In this document: in pieces, positions 32,801 through 41,378 of the stretch
How the letters are laid out: every line of letters begins with the position of its first letter
Numbering within the stretch: position 1 is the first letter of the stretch
Assembly: GCF_027625475.1 (NCBI RefSeq)
Contig: NZ_CP115174.1
Span: 4,113,501 to 4,177,500, forward strand
Source of the DNA: Sphingomonas abietis
GTDB taxonomy: Bacteria; Pseudomonadota; Alphaproteobacteria; Sphingomonadales; Sphingomonadaceae
Length of the DNA: 64,000 bases
Direction of reading: 5' to 3'
Position numbers and translations under genes: made by a program
Notes under the pieces: model-generated
The model's input: the letters and a program-made list of their open reading frames with translations, nothing else
Databases searched by the model: none
What the model was told of the DNA's origin: nothing

Positions 32801-33274
32801 TCAATCGTCTGGCGGGATATAGTCAGGATAAAAGTCATCGACATCCGCCACCCCGTCCGGCCACCAATGCCGTGAGGCCTCGACCGTCGGCTGCTTCTCG
32901 GAGGCCGGCGGGAGCGTCGGCTCGCGACCAAGGCCGATACGCAACCAGGCGCCCCAAGGCGTGCGCTGCTGAAAGATCGCATAGACGTCCCGTGCTGCCG
33001 CCCACGCCTGCCGGATCAGAATCGACCGGTCGGCGCTGATATAGCCGATCTGGACGCCGGTCTTCGCATAGACCGCGATGGCGTTCGCATCAGCCGTGTT
33101 CTCAGGCTCCGCGCGCCGGGCGACGACGTCGCCCGGCTCGGTGAACATGATTTCCATCTCGCGATTGCCGGTCGGCTCGCCCTTGCGCTTCGGATTGGCG
33201 AAACGAGCACCGACGCAGGCGACCGTCAATTCCTCGACCGCCGGCGCAGACGATGCCGCCGCCCGCGCCCTCAT
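32801..33274 (-). CDS. HIRAN-domain protein
   Basis: A protein of about 157 aa with a HIRAN domain (about 14-110): LTVACVGARFANPKRKGEPTGNREMEIMFTEPGDVVARRAEPENTADANAIAVYAKTGVQIGYISADRS. HIRAN domains recognise single-stranded 3' DNA ends in repair proteins. Here it is a stand-alone domain with an acidic tail (DVDDFYPDYIPPDD). The start at 33274 fits better than 33325. Confidence 0.78.
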   Translation of the reverse strand: MRARAAASSAPAVEELTVACVGARFANPKRKGEPTGNREMEIMFTEPGDVVARRAEPENTADANAIAVYAKTGVQIGYISADRSILIRQAWAAARDVYAIFQQRTPWGAWLRIGLGREPTLPPASEKQPTVEASRHWWPDGVADVDDFYPDYIPPDD

Positions 33275-33364
33275 CGCTCGACTAAGCAAGCCGTTGACTC
33301 TGGTGCTGGCCGAGACACATTCCACGCCACGTCCGAAGGGGTTCGGGCTGAGACAGGGGGTTCA

Positions 33365-33815
33365 ATGACCAAGGCTATTTCATTCGCGCTTTGCGGCGCG
33401 TTTCTACTTGCATCCGCCGCACAGACACAGACTTCTTCGCCCGTCGCATCACCCGATCCGCTGGCGGCGCCTAATCCTGCACCAACCGGTTCCGCCAAGA
33501 TCATCATGTACCGCGGCTCGGCGCTCATGGGCTACGCGCTCGGGTGCCCGATCCGTTTCAAAGGCGCCGAGGTGGTCGAGCTAGGCCGCGGCAAGTTCGC
33601 TGAGTGGGCGGTGCCGGCCGGGCATTATATCCTGACCAACAAGACCGCGAGCGTGGATATCCGTTGATCCAGGCGAAACGGCCTATGTCCGCTGTCAGAT
33701 CAAGACTGGCATGATGACCGGACGGGCCGACCTTCAGATCGTCGATGAGGCGAGTTTCATGGAGCATCGCAAGGATCTGGTGCAGAAGGATGTGGAGATC
33801 GCGCCGGTTTCTTAG
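33365..33815 (+). pseudogene. Secreted DUF2846-like protein with frameshift
   Basis: The gene opens with a signal peptide (ISFALCGAFLLASAAQTQT) and a lipocalin-like DUF2846 pattern: AKIIMYRGSALMGYALGCPIRFKGAEVVELGRGKFAEWAVPAGHYILTNKTASVDI. The frame then ends at 33667, but the following DNA continues the domain in the next frame (VDPGETAYVRCQIKTG...EHRKDLVQ) to a stop at 33813. One extra base near 33661 explains this. The IS701 copy sits immediately after the gene; its target duplication contains the stop codon. Confidence 0.7.
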
Positions 33816-33817
33816 CA

Positions 33818-35184
33818 TTACAGTTGCATTCTAGTTTTGAGATGAGCTCGTCTGGCAGCGGCTTGGTGCGCGCGTCGCCAGCATGACCAGGCGATGATGT
33901 ACGCGGGCCGTATGCGGCGCTGAGCGAGCTTGTTGGCGATCCGCCGAACTTCCTGGATCGACCAGCGGATCAGATCCTGACGGTCCGCGTCCTCGATCTT
34001 TTTGGGGGCGTCACGGCATTGGCGCGGTATCGGATCACCGCCATCATGGCGAAGGCGAGCATGACCAGAGAGACGTGGCGATGCCAGCCATGCCACGAAC
34101 GGCTTTCGTTATGATCGAGGCCGAGTTCGTTTTTGGTGGTCTCGAAGCTATCTTCAATCGCCCAACGACGGCCTTCGACAGCGACGAGTGTCTGGATGTT
34201 GGTGCCGGCCGGGCACCAGGTCGTGAAGTAGGCCAGGTCACCGTCGCTGATGTTACGGCGGATCAGCAGGCCCCGGGTCCACACGCCTGATTTCGTCTCG
34301 TCATATTCATCGGCATCGAGATCGGCGAGCTCGCAATATGCCCAGTCATGAAGACGGGCGCCCTTTGTGCCCTCACCAGCGGACAGGCGTTTCCATGCGT
34401 CTGCATCGAGGTCTTGTGCGATCTCCTCCGCCTTGCCTGCGACCGGGGGCTTGTCGCCCCAAGAGCCAAAATAGTGATCCGACTTCACGCCGAGAACGTA
34501 GCCCTTGCAGGCTCGACGCAGGGCCTGCTCGACGTCACCGACCCCATATACGGCGTCCGCCGCGACCCATGAAAATGGGACCTTGGCCGCCAAAGCCCGC
34601 TGTATCATCTGAACAGCCAAAGCCGGCTTGGTGGCGAAGGCTAACGCTTCAGGGACATGGGTTGCGGCAAGTCGTGCGGGATCACCCGTCCAGCTCTTTG
34701 GAAGATACAAAGCGCGATCGATAAACGCGTGCCCGCGAGCCGATACATAGGCCACGAATACACCGATCTGGCAGTTCGTGATCTTGCCAGCCGATCCGGT
34801 ATATTGACGCGCAACGCCACAGGAAGCCTTGCCTTGCTTGAGGAAACCGGTCTCGTCGATGACCAGGACTGCCTCGTCGGTCGCAAGGCTCTCAACAACA
34901 TAGTCTCGTACGATGTCGCGAAGCTCGTCTGCCTCCCATCGCCCGCGGCCCAAAATAGCCTGTTGCCGCCAAGGCCCCGGATCCCCTGCAGCCTCGGCGC
35001 GCATCCAACCCGTCTTGCGGCGCTCGTCACTCAGCAAGCCGTCCAGAAACAGGTTCGCAGACGCCGCAACGCGCTCCTGCGTGAACAACCCGCGCATACG
35101 GCTCTTCACGTCCCGCAGCGAGGACGCCCACAACTCCAGTGTCGCTTCTATCGATGCACCCGTCATCCACGGCCTCCTTACCAT
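33818..35184 (-). CDS. tnp: IS701 transposase, likely made by -1 frameshift
   Basis: The zero frame (35184 to 33970) gives 404 aa with DDE-type motifs: LVIDETGFLKQGKASCGVARQYTG (about 108-131), WVAADAVYGV and VEGRRWAIEDSFETTKNELGLDHNESRSW. It ends abruptly in SRTRTVRI. The conserved family C-terminus (DLIRWSIQEVRRIANKLAQRRIRPAYIIAWSCWRRAHQ) lies in the -1 frame, ending in the terminal repeat. The zero-frame codons C-CCA-AAA (34006-34000) form a perfect X-XXY-YYZ slip site at the overlap, giving a protein of about 455 aa. Confidence 0.85.
34000..34006 (-). promoter_or_regulatory. -1 frameshift heptamer CCCAAAA
   Basis: Read on the minus strand, zero-frame codons CCA and AAA preceded by C form CCCAAAA. 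Slipping back one base continues as AAG ATC GAG into the conserved C-terminal frame. Immediately downstream GATCGA and TCGATC, with GCGGA and TCCGC inside, can fold into a hairpin that could stimulate slipping. Confidence 0.7.
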
Positions 35185-35280
35185 GGAGACCTATTGATTC
35201 AGAGTTCCGCTTGATATGCAACTGTAATGTTAGGGTAAACATGGGAAGGGCCGCTCCTAGCGGGGCGGTCCATAGAGGCC

Positions 35281-35321
35281 AAAAAGGCAAAGGCCCCGGA
35301 CGGCTTCCCGACCGAGGCCTT
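35281..35321 (-). terminator. Intrinsic terminator after the toxin gene
   Basis: On the minus strand AAGGCCTCGG and CCGGGGCCTT pair (with one G-T-type step) around a 12-nt loop, followed by TGCCTTTTT. It lies about 110 bp after the PemK-like gene and ends leftward transcription before the IS. Confidence 0.7.
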
Positions 35322-35432
35322 CAAACCCCTAGCTTGCAACGCCGGGAGCCTTGCCAGGATCGCTCCTGGACTTAAGCCTGATGCCCCCGGGCGGGAGCAG
35401 AGCAGGAACCCGGTCTAGATATAGCATAAACG

Positions 35433-35843
35433 CTAATTTTCAATGACGATTCCAAGCGCGGCAGCGGCGCAGCGGCGCAATTCGTCAACGATATTCGAGC
35501 CAAGCTCGATCTGACTATAGCTGCGCGATCCTGTGACATGGTGCTTCGTGTAAGGGAGATTGAGACGGTGATATCCTACTGTTGCAAGCATATCAGCCTT
35601 TGCCCAGCGCGGGCCGTCACCCCAAGGTGCGGGAATTTCTAGATTTATCTTCATGTGCCAATGCATCATCTCGGGTGGCACAGATTCCGAAAGCAGAATA
35701 ACTGTAGCAAGGTCATTGCGGCGTTTCAGCTTAGGCGAAATAATAACCGCCAATCGCCTTTTTACCATCTCCGGTTCACGAAAGCCCGTGGTGTAGTCGC
35801 AAATTACGATAGTTCCCGGCTTCGGGTGATAAGGAAGGCCCAT
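35433..35843 (-). CDS. PemK/MazF-like growth inhibitor
   Basis: A protein of about 136 aa with the PemK/MazF start and core: PKPGTIVICDYTTGFREPEMVKRRLAVIISPK (about 6-37), ATVILLSESVP, and a conserved KADMLATVGYHRL strand. These toxins are ribosome-independent mRNA endonucleases. It lacks a recognisable antitoxin gene upstream, and is longer than classical MazF (about 110 aa), so it may be a solitary relative. The start at 35843 is chosen by family alignment; upstream ATGs are rejected. Confidence 0.75.
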   Translation of the reverse strand: MGLPYHPKPGTIVICDYTTGFREPEMVKRRLAVIISPKLKRRNDLATVILLSESVPPEMMHWHMKINLEIPAPWGDGPRWAKADMLATVGYHRLNLPYTKHHVTGSRSYSQIELGSNIVDELRRCAAAALGIVIEN

Positions 35844-36012
35844 GATGCGTTGATGGCCGACGAGTCTCTCTCTTGCAAGACGTCCCACGTAAACCCCACC
35901 CTCTCGGGCGGGCACCGTCCCGCCGTCGAGGCGCCGCCCGCCTTCCATCGCTGATGCATCGCGCATCATCCAGCAGCCATATGGAGGGCGCTTTCAAGCG
36001 CCCTCCTTCAGA

Positions 36013-38358
36013 TCACCAGACCGTCGCCCCCATCTCCTCCAGCCATGAGCTGGAGCTCTCGTCGACCAGCGTGTCCATCAGCGTGAAGCCGTCGCCATCG
36101 GTGCTGATATCCTCGTTCAAGGACCTCGCGCCGAACTTGCTTGCGTATTCGCCGATGACGGCATTGCCGAACTTCTTCGCCCGTCGCTCTATCTCTGCGA
36201 TCGGAATGCCGCCGGACATCACGGCCATGTAAAGGTTGCTCGCCGCGTCGTCTCTGTCGGCCGGCGACAGATAGCCTGGCAGTGCTCGCTTTATACGCGT
36301 CAGCACATCGGTACTTTCACGACTTCCCCTGCATCTCGTGGTCTTGTCCCAACGGTGCGCGCGGTTGGCAGGGAGCTTCAATACCCCCCGCCACCGCTCG
36401 ATCGCGCTCGGACTCACGCCCTGCTCCCTGGCGACACGGGCGTCAGAATACCCAAATGAATAAAGCAGCATGCGAGCAGCGCGGGCTTCAGGCGAGAGAT
36501 GCGCGCGATCGGGGTTGTTCGATGGCAATCCTCGCCGGCGGCGCCAACTGAACGCGCTGCGCTCGGCGACCCCGACAAACTCGGCTAGCTTCTTGTCACT
36601 CAGCCCGAGCGCATATCCTTGCTGATATTGTGCCTCGTGCGCGGTCAGGATCGCGCCTGAAACGCACCCTCTGCGCCCGTAGCTCTTGCGAGGGGTTGGC
36701 TGAAAGTCGGATGCGAGGTCGGGCATTTTCTCGCGCGGTGGCGGCACGTTGGCAGGAAGCCCTCTGCGCTGCCTCCATTCTCTGATCGAAGTAAGGCCTC
36801 GTCCACCCGGCGAAAGGATGTCCCGCCAGTTCCTGTACTCGTGCAAGCGCCCTGTGAGGCTCGAAAGCCCGAGCCGCACGAGCAGATCGCCGAGGACCGC
36901 GTCGGGCGTCCGTGCCGGATCCTGTGGATAGGTCAGCAACCCTGCCAGCGTCGCGGTCGGCATGAAACTGCGTTGCGGCAGGAATGTCACCGAAGCGCCG
37001 TCCGGCAACCGGATCGAACCCGTCCCGTGCGGCCAGAGCCCGGCCACAGCGCGCAGCAACGTGCTCTTGCCGCTTCCCGACGGGCCTTTGACGAGAATGC
37101 GCGATCCCTTCGCGATCCTGAATTCCGGGACGGTCAGCATCGGCTCGCCGTTGGGATATTGGATGGTGAGATCGTGCAGCTCGAAAGCGCGCTCGCCGGC
37201 GGGCTCTAGCGCAAGATCCCCGCCGATCCGGACATCCATCGCCTCGTCAAAATACCGCAGACGCGAAGCGGACGACCGCAGGATCGCGAGCGACTGGTAA
37301 TGCACGACGAGAACGCCCGCGCCTTGGAAAATGACCGCCATGGCCATCGAGACGATGGCGATGTCGCCGATCCGCATCGTCCGGTTGAGCACGAACGGCA
37401 CGCAGATGAGCGACGCGATCACGGAGAGGACGGCGTTGGGGGTCCGCGTGGCGAAGATGACGCGCAGATTGGCGACGGTATAGTCGCGCCAGTTCCTGCG
37501 AATGAGCGAAAAGGTCTCGGTCAGGCGACGATATTCCAGGCCGGCCCCACGCTCGAACGCGATGGCTTCCCGATTTTCACGGATGCTCGCCATTTCCTGG
37601 CGAAACTGCGCCTCGAGCCGTTGCCGCACGACCTCGGTACGCGTCAGCTTGCGGCCGATGAAATGCGTGAACACCGTCCACAGAATGGAGAAGATCAGGA
37701 CGCCATACAGCAGATATCCATATAGGATATATTCCGTGCCGAAGAAATTGACCTCCAACGGTGGCGATAGACGCCATAGTTGCGCGGAATACAGGACGAG
37801 TGGCGTGATGAAATAGAATATCCCCGGCCCCTGCTCGATGATCGAGGTGACGAAGATATTGACGTCATCCTGGATACGTTGCTCGGGGTGATCCAGCTTG
37901 TCCTGAGTGCCCAGATGATAGTAGCGATCGTCGCTCATCCATTTTTCAACAAACCGGTCGTTGAGAATGGTGCGCGCACGAATCTTGAGGATGTAGCGAA
38001 GCAGTTCCGAGACGAGCGCGGCGGCGACCAAGATGGTCGCCGCGATCACGAGCTGTCCCACGGCCGTCATCGCAGCGCTCCGGTTGAACACCGCAAGCGC
38101 GTTCATCAGGTCGGCGCTGGCGAGCGACGACAGGAGTCCGAGATAGCCGTTGCCAATGATGAGCACTGCGAACACGGCGATCAACGTGCCATCACGCCAA
38201 GGATGCGCCCGCAGATACAGACCGATCAGCTTCGCCCCATATCGGACATCGCGCCACACGTCATCGACTTGTATCTCCGGTGGGCGCTCGGAGAGAACCA
38301 CCGCCGCCTCTTCGGGACTGGACAGAGGATCTCGCTCGACAGCGACGTCTTGAACCAT
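36013..38358 (-). CDS. Chimera: ABC transporter fused to phage regulator
   Basis: The 781-codon ORF joins two unrelated genes. Residues 1 to about 515 are an SbmA/BacA-like ABC transporter: membrane domain (about 60-370), Walker A GPSGSGKST (about 436), Q-loop FLPQRSF, ending at ILSPGG just inside the ABC signature. The signature Gln, Walker B and H-loop are missing. The rest is a phage-type regulator with HTH units ending WRQRRGLPAN, WRRRRGLPSN and WRGVLKLPAN, and an acidic sigma-factor-like tail. The junction lies near 36810. It starts 4 nt after the TonB receptor stop, so it was in that operon. Confidence 0.8.
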   Translation of the reverse strand: MVQDVAVERDPLSSPEEAAVVLSERPPEIQVDDVWRDVRYGAKLIGLYLRAHPWRDGTLIAVFAVLIIGNGYLGLLSSLASADLMNALAVFNRSAAMTAVGQLVIAATILVAAALVSELLRYILKIRARTILNDRFVEKWMSDDRYYHLGTQDKLDHPEQRIQDDVNIFVTSIIEQGPGIFYFITPLVLYSAQLWRLSPPLEVNFFGTEYILYGYLLYGVLIFSILWTVFTHFIGRKLTRTEVVRQRLEAQFRQEMASIRENREAIAFERGAGLEYRRLTETFSLIRRNWRDYTVANLRVIFATRTPNAVLSVIASLICVPFVLNRTMRIGDIAIVSMAMAVIFQGAGVLVVHYQSLAILRSSASRLRYFDEAMDVRIGGDLALEPAGERAFELHDLTIQYPNGEPMLTVPEFRIAKGSRILVKGPSGSGKSTLLRAVAGLWPHGTGSIRLPDGASVTFLPQRSFMPTATLAGLLTYPQDPARTPDAVLGDLLVRLGLSSLTGRLHEYRNWRDILSPGGRGLTSIREWRQRRGLPANVPPPREKMPDLASDFQPTPRKSYGRRGCVSGAILTAHEAQYQQGYALGLSDKKLAEFVGVAERSAFSWRRRRGLPSNNPDRAHLSPEARAARMLLYSFGYSDARVAREQGVSPSAIERWRGVLKLPANRAHRWDKTTRCRGSRESTDVLTRIKRALPGYLSPADRDDAASNLYMAVMSGGIPIAEIERRAKKFGNAVIGEYASKFGARSLNEDISTDGDGFTLMDTLVDESSSSWLEEMGATVW

Positions 38359-38362
38359 GTCG

Positions 38363-40660
38363 TCAGAAATCCCCGGTCAATGTCACGCGGAAAGAACGCG
38401 GTACGTCATAGATGATCTGGTTGATCGTATTGGAAGGTTGATAATTGCGGCGGTCGAAAATATTGTTGACTACCGCATTTATAGTCAATTTCTTGACATG
38501 CACCGCGAAACTGCCGTTCACCGAAACGTAAGCCCGGTCGATCTTGTAATTCGGGGGATTGGCAATATTGGTGTCGTTGGCGAAGAAGCCGCTGTTATAA
38601 TTTCCGCCGAAACCTAAATCGATGCTCTTGCCGTTGCCCAGCGGAAAGGACTTGATCGACCAGAGATTGAAGGTCGCTTTGGGGGCGCCCAGAACCGGGG
38701 TGTCCACCCCCCTCGCATTCTTCTGCTTCGACGTGGACAGCGCCAGGCCACTGAGGAGTTTCCATGTCGGGCTCAACGATCCCGAGACGGAGATCTCACC
38801 GCCATGTCCCTTTGCACCCGGGCCGGCGATGTAGAAATTGGGGTTGGCGGGGTCGATCTGGGCGGAATTGCTCGTCGTGAAACGATAGAAGGAGCCATTG
38901 ACGGTCACCTTGTCGTCGAACAGCCCCGCCTTGAAACCGGCCTCATATTGCGTCCGATCGATGGGCGGCAACGGCTTGTTGTCCTGGGTCGGTATGCTCA
39001 GGCTGTTCGGCAGAAAAGACTTCGCGAAGCTGCCGTAGAGCGACAGCGCATGCGACACGTCGAAGACGATGCCTGCGTTCGGCAGAACGATGTCGGCGTT
39101 CACCCTGCCCGACAACGCGCCTGAGGGAAGATATGTATGCGAATCATATTTCGTTCTGCGCAAGCCGAACAGGGCATGGAATCTGCCTGCAGTGAGCTGG
39201 TCCTGAAAAATGATGCCGGATTGCTCCCCTTTGCTCCTGTAATTCGGCCCCGCGCCGGGCAGCGGCAGCACGGGGGTCGCTCCGAATCCGAAGCCCGCGC
39301 TGAATCTGTAAATTAACGTATTCGTATTATAGTCAAATGCGACGATTGCCTGATGGACGATAGGCCCGGTAGAAATTTTCGCGTATATGTCGGCATAGCC
39401 GGCGTAGACATTGTCTCGAGAAATCTGCGAATAGGTGCTTATCGCAGGCCCCAATCCGAAATAATTTATGCCCACGCCGGTCGCGTTTTGAACGTCGCGG
39501 TCAGCGCGCTGATATTGCCCCCTCGATCGAAACTTAAGATCAAGATTTTCGGACGAAATAATGTCCTGGTCAAGATCATACGAGCCTTTTAAGGATTTTA
39601 CCGTCGAATGGGAATTCTCGTCAACGACGTTGCCATAATCGACGAACGTCTTCGTGGTCGGGATGTAGGCGCTGAACGGCCCGAACGGTGTCGTTTTCGT
39701 GTAATATTGAACGGCGAGATCCAAGCGCGTATGCTTGGCGCGCAGGCCGAACATCGGGTTGATGGCCTTCTGATCGGGGCTTCGTCCGGTTCCCTGCGGT
39801 AATGTATCTGCATGCTCCGACAGGCCCGCGACCCGCCAGAACAGCCCGGCTTTCTGCGAGATGGCGCCGCCGATGTCGAACGAACCGAGAAACTCATCGC
39901 CGCTTCCGGTTCCCAGTGCGACGGTGGCATGCTTGCGCCCGGTTGCGCGCTTGGGAACGAAATTGATCGTTCCGCCCTGGATATCGCTGCCGACCAGAAT
40001 GGAGGCAGGCCCCTTGAGCACTTCGATCGCTTCGACATCGGTCAGCGGCCCGTCTTGCGAGGAGACGCTGTTCCGCAAACCGTTGCTGAAACTCCTGCTG
40101 CCGCTCAGATCCTGCCCGATTGTCGCCTGCGAAGTAGTGCCGCGCGTCGTGTAGATGACGCCTGGGAGGTTGCGGAAGGCTTCCGCGGTCGAAATGGCGT
40201 TCTGGCTCTCCAGCACTTCGCGCGTCACGGTATCGACGGTCGACGATGTTTGTCGCAGAGGCGTCTCCGTCCTGGTTGCCATGCTGCTCACCGATTCGAC
40301 GAAATCGGTTCGGCGCCCTACCACCACGATACTGTCGCCGGTGGACACGCGCACGATCCTGAAAGCGCCCGTCCCGTCGGAGTTGACGCTCCAGTCCGTC
40401 CCTCGCAAGACAATTTTCAGCGCCTCGCGCAGCGTATGGACGCCCTGAACGCCAGGCACCGGCTCGGATTTCCCCGAAGCCTCGACCTTGACCGTCGCGC
40501 GCGCCTGGTCCGCAAGTTCGGCGACCACATCGGAAATATTGCCGCGGGACACCTTGAAGTTAAACTGTTCCTCTTGACCATTGGGCGATTTTGCACAGGC
40601 AATTTGCGGATAAACTGCACACAAAGCTGTCACGATCGAAATATATGATGCTGATTTCAT
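38363..40660 (-). CDS. Siderophore-type TonB receptor with STN domain
   Basis: A protein of about 765 aa with a signal peptide (SYISIVTALCAVYPQIACA), an STN domain (about 30-105, KVSRGNISDVVAELADQARATVKVE...), then a plug (DTVTREVLESQNAISTAEAFRNLPGVIY) and a barrel ending FRVTLTGDF. The STN domain marks receptors that signal to an anti-sigma/ECF pair, although no fecI/fecR genes are in the window. It is followed by the truncated ABC transporter. Base composition is lower in GC than the core genes. An ATG at 40708 is the alternative start. Confidence 0.88.
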   Translation of the reverse strand: MKSASYISIVTALCAVYPQIACAKSPNGQEEQFNFKVSRGNISDVVAELADQARATVKVEASGKSEPVPGVQGVHTLREALKIVLRGTDWSVNSDGTGAFRIVRVSTGDSIVVVGRRTDFVESVSSMATRTETPLRQTSSTVDTVTREVLESQNAISTAEAFRNLPGVIYTTRGTTSQATIGQDLSGSRSFSNGLRNSVSSQDGPLTDVEAIEVLKGPASILVGSDIQGGTINFVPKRATGRKHATVALGTGSGDEFLGSFDIGGAISQKAGLFWRVAGLSEHADTLPQGTGRSPDQKAINPMFGLRAKHTRLDLAVQYYTKTTPFGPFSAYIPTTKTFVDYGNVVDENSHSTVKSLKGSYDLDQDIISSENLDLKFRSRGQYQRADRDVQNATGVGINYFGLGPAISTYSQISRDNVYAGYADIYAKISTGPIVHQAIVAFDYNTNTLIYRFSAGFGFGATPVLPLPGAGPNYRSKGEQSGIIFQDQLTAGRFHALFGLRRTKYDSHTYLPSGALSGRVNADIVLPNAGIVFDVSHALSLYGSFAKSFLPNSLSIPTQDNKPLPPIDRTQYEAGFKAGLFDDKVTVNGSFYRFTTSNSAQIDPANPNFYIAGPGAKGHGGEISVSGSLSPTWKLLSGLALSTSKQKNARGVDTPVLGAPKATFNLWSIKSFPLGNGKSIDLGFGGNYNSGFFANDTNIANPPNYKIDRAYVSVNGSFAVHVKKLTINAVVNNIFDRRNYQPSNTINQIIYDVPRSFRVTLTGDF

Positions 40661-41378
40661 TGAGAAAGCCCGCCGCCAGCAACTCCGAATTATCGGAGTT
40701 ATGTTCAATATGAGCGAAGTTATCTATAATATTTTCTTATTCTGGCGAGCGGGTTTGCCCGTATTCGCGTTATGAAATCATGCCGGAATTTTCTCGATTG
40801 TCTTGTCTGTTCGCGAGCCATTGATTGCTTGAAACCGCATCGATAATATTATGGTCAGAACCCATTGATGAGAGTGCACGATCGGATTCAGGCTCCGTGA
40901 GCCGACTGGATTTGAGTGACCTGTTTGGCTGACGGACGAGCAGATGGAGCGCGGCGGCGGAGCTAAGTCCTGCCGCGGCCCGTGGATTGATTAGCGGCGG
41001 ATCACGGGGCCGCCTGCGTTGAAATGGGGAGAAAGGCAGCGGGCGGCGTTACGTGACGCGACCGAGCAGCATCGGCGATGACCACTCGGAAGTCGCCCGA
41101 TCGCTTTGTCCAAACCTCCGCCTGCCGGGCCAGAAAATACAGCCGCAAATTAGCGCCCGGCGGTTCGCGACCAGACCACATGTTCTCATATTGATGCGAA
41201 CGCCTAGTACTGAGAAGAGCTTCCGTCCGAGGTTCTTGGAGATGCCCGCACCTTGCCTTTACGATGCAATCATTGTGTGCCGAAAAATGAACATCTCGAC
41301 TTTGATCAGATTTTATCTGCATTCATCCATCGAATTGCGAAAGTTTTTCAACATTGTTATAAAGACATACTCACCAAT
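40661..41378. other. Intergenic region with a transposase remnant
   Basis: About 700 bp with the promoter of the TonB receptor (AT-rich near 40700-40790) and no intact gene. At 40914-40955 the plus strand reads SDLF-LTDEQMERG with one missing base, matching the start of IS5-type transposases. The DNA to 41378 is mixed and looks scarred. Confidence 0.45.
40914..40955 (+). pseudogene. 5' stub of an IS5-type transposase
   Basis: The 42-bp stretch encodes SDLF, a one-base shift, then LTDEQMER, the typical opening of IS5-family transposases. Nothing further of the element can be recognised, so only a deletion stub remains. Confidence 0.4.

Larger units (their letters stand above)
33816..35229 (-). 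mobile_element. IS701-family insertion sequence, copy 1
   Basis: A complete element of 1414 bp. The ends are perfect 14-bp inverted repeats (CATTACAGTTGCAT and its complement) and the flanks carry a 4-bp direct repeat TTAG (33812-33815 and 35230-35233), which fits the YTAR target rule of IS701. It encodes one transposase on the minus strand. It matches the copy at 56123-57536 everywhere I compared them. Confidence 0.93.

Noticed and set aside
12870..36810. attR copy of the tRNA-Ser 3' end
   Set aside because: No second copy of the T-arm/acceptor sequence found up to the ABC fusion; the right end appears deleted.
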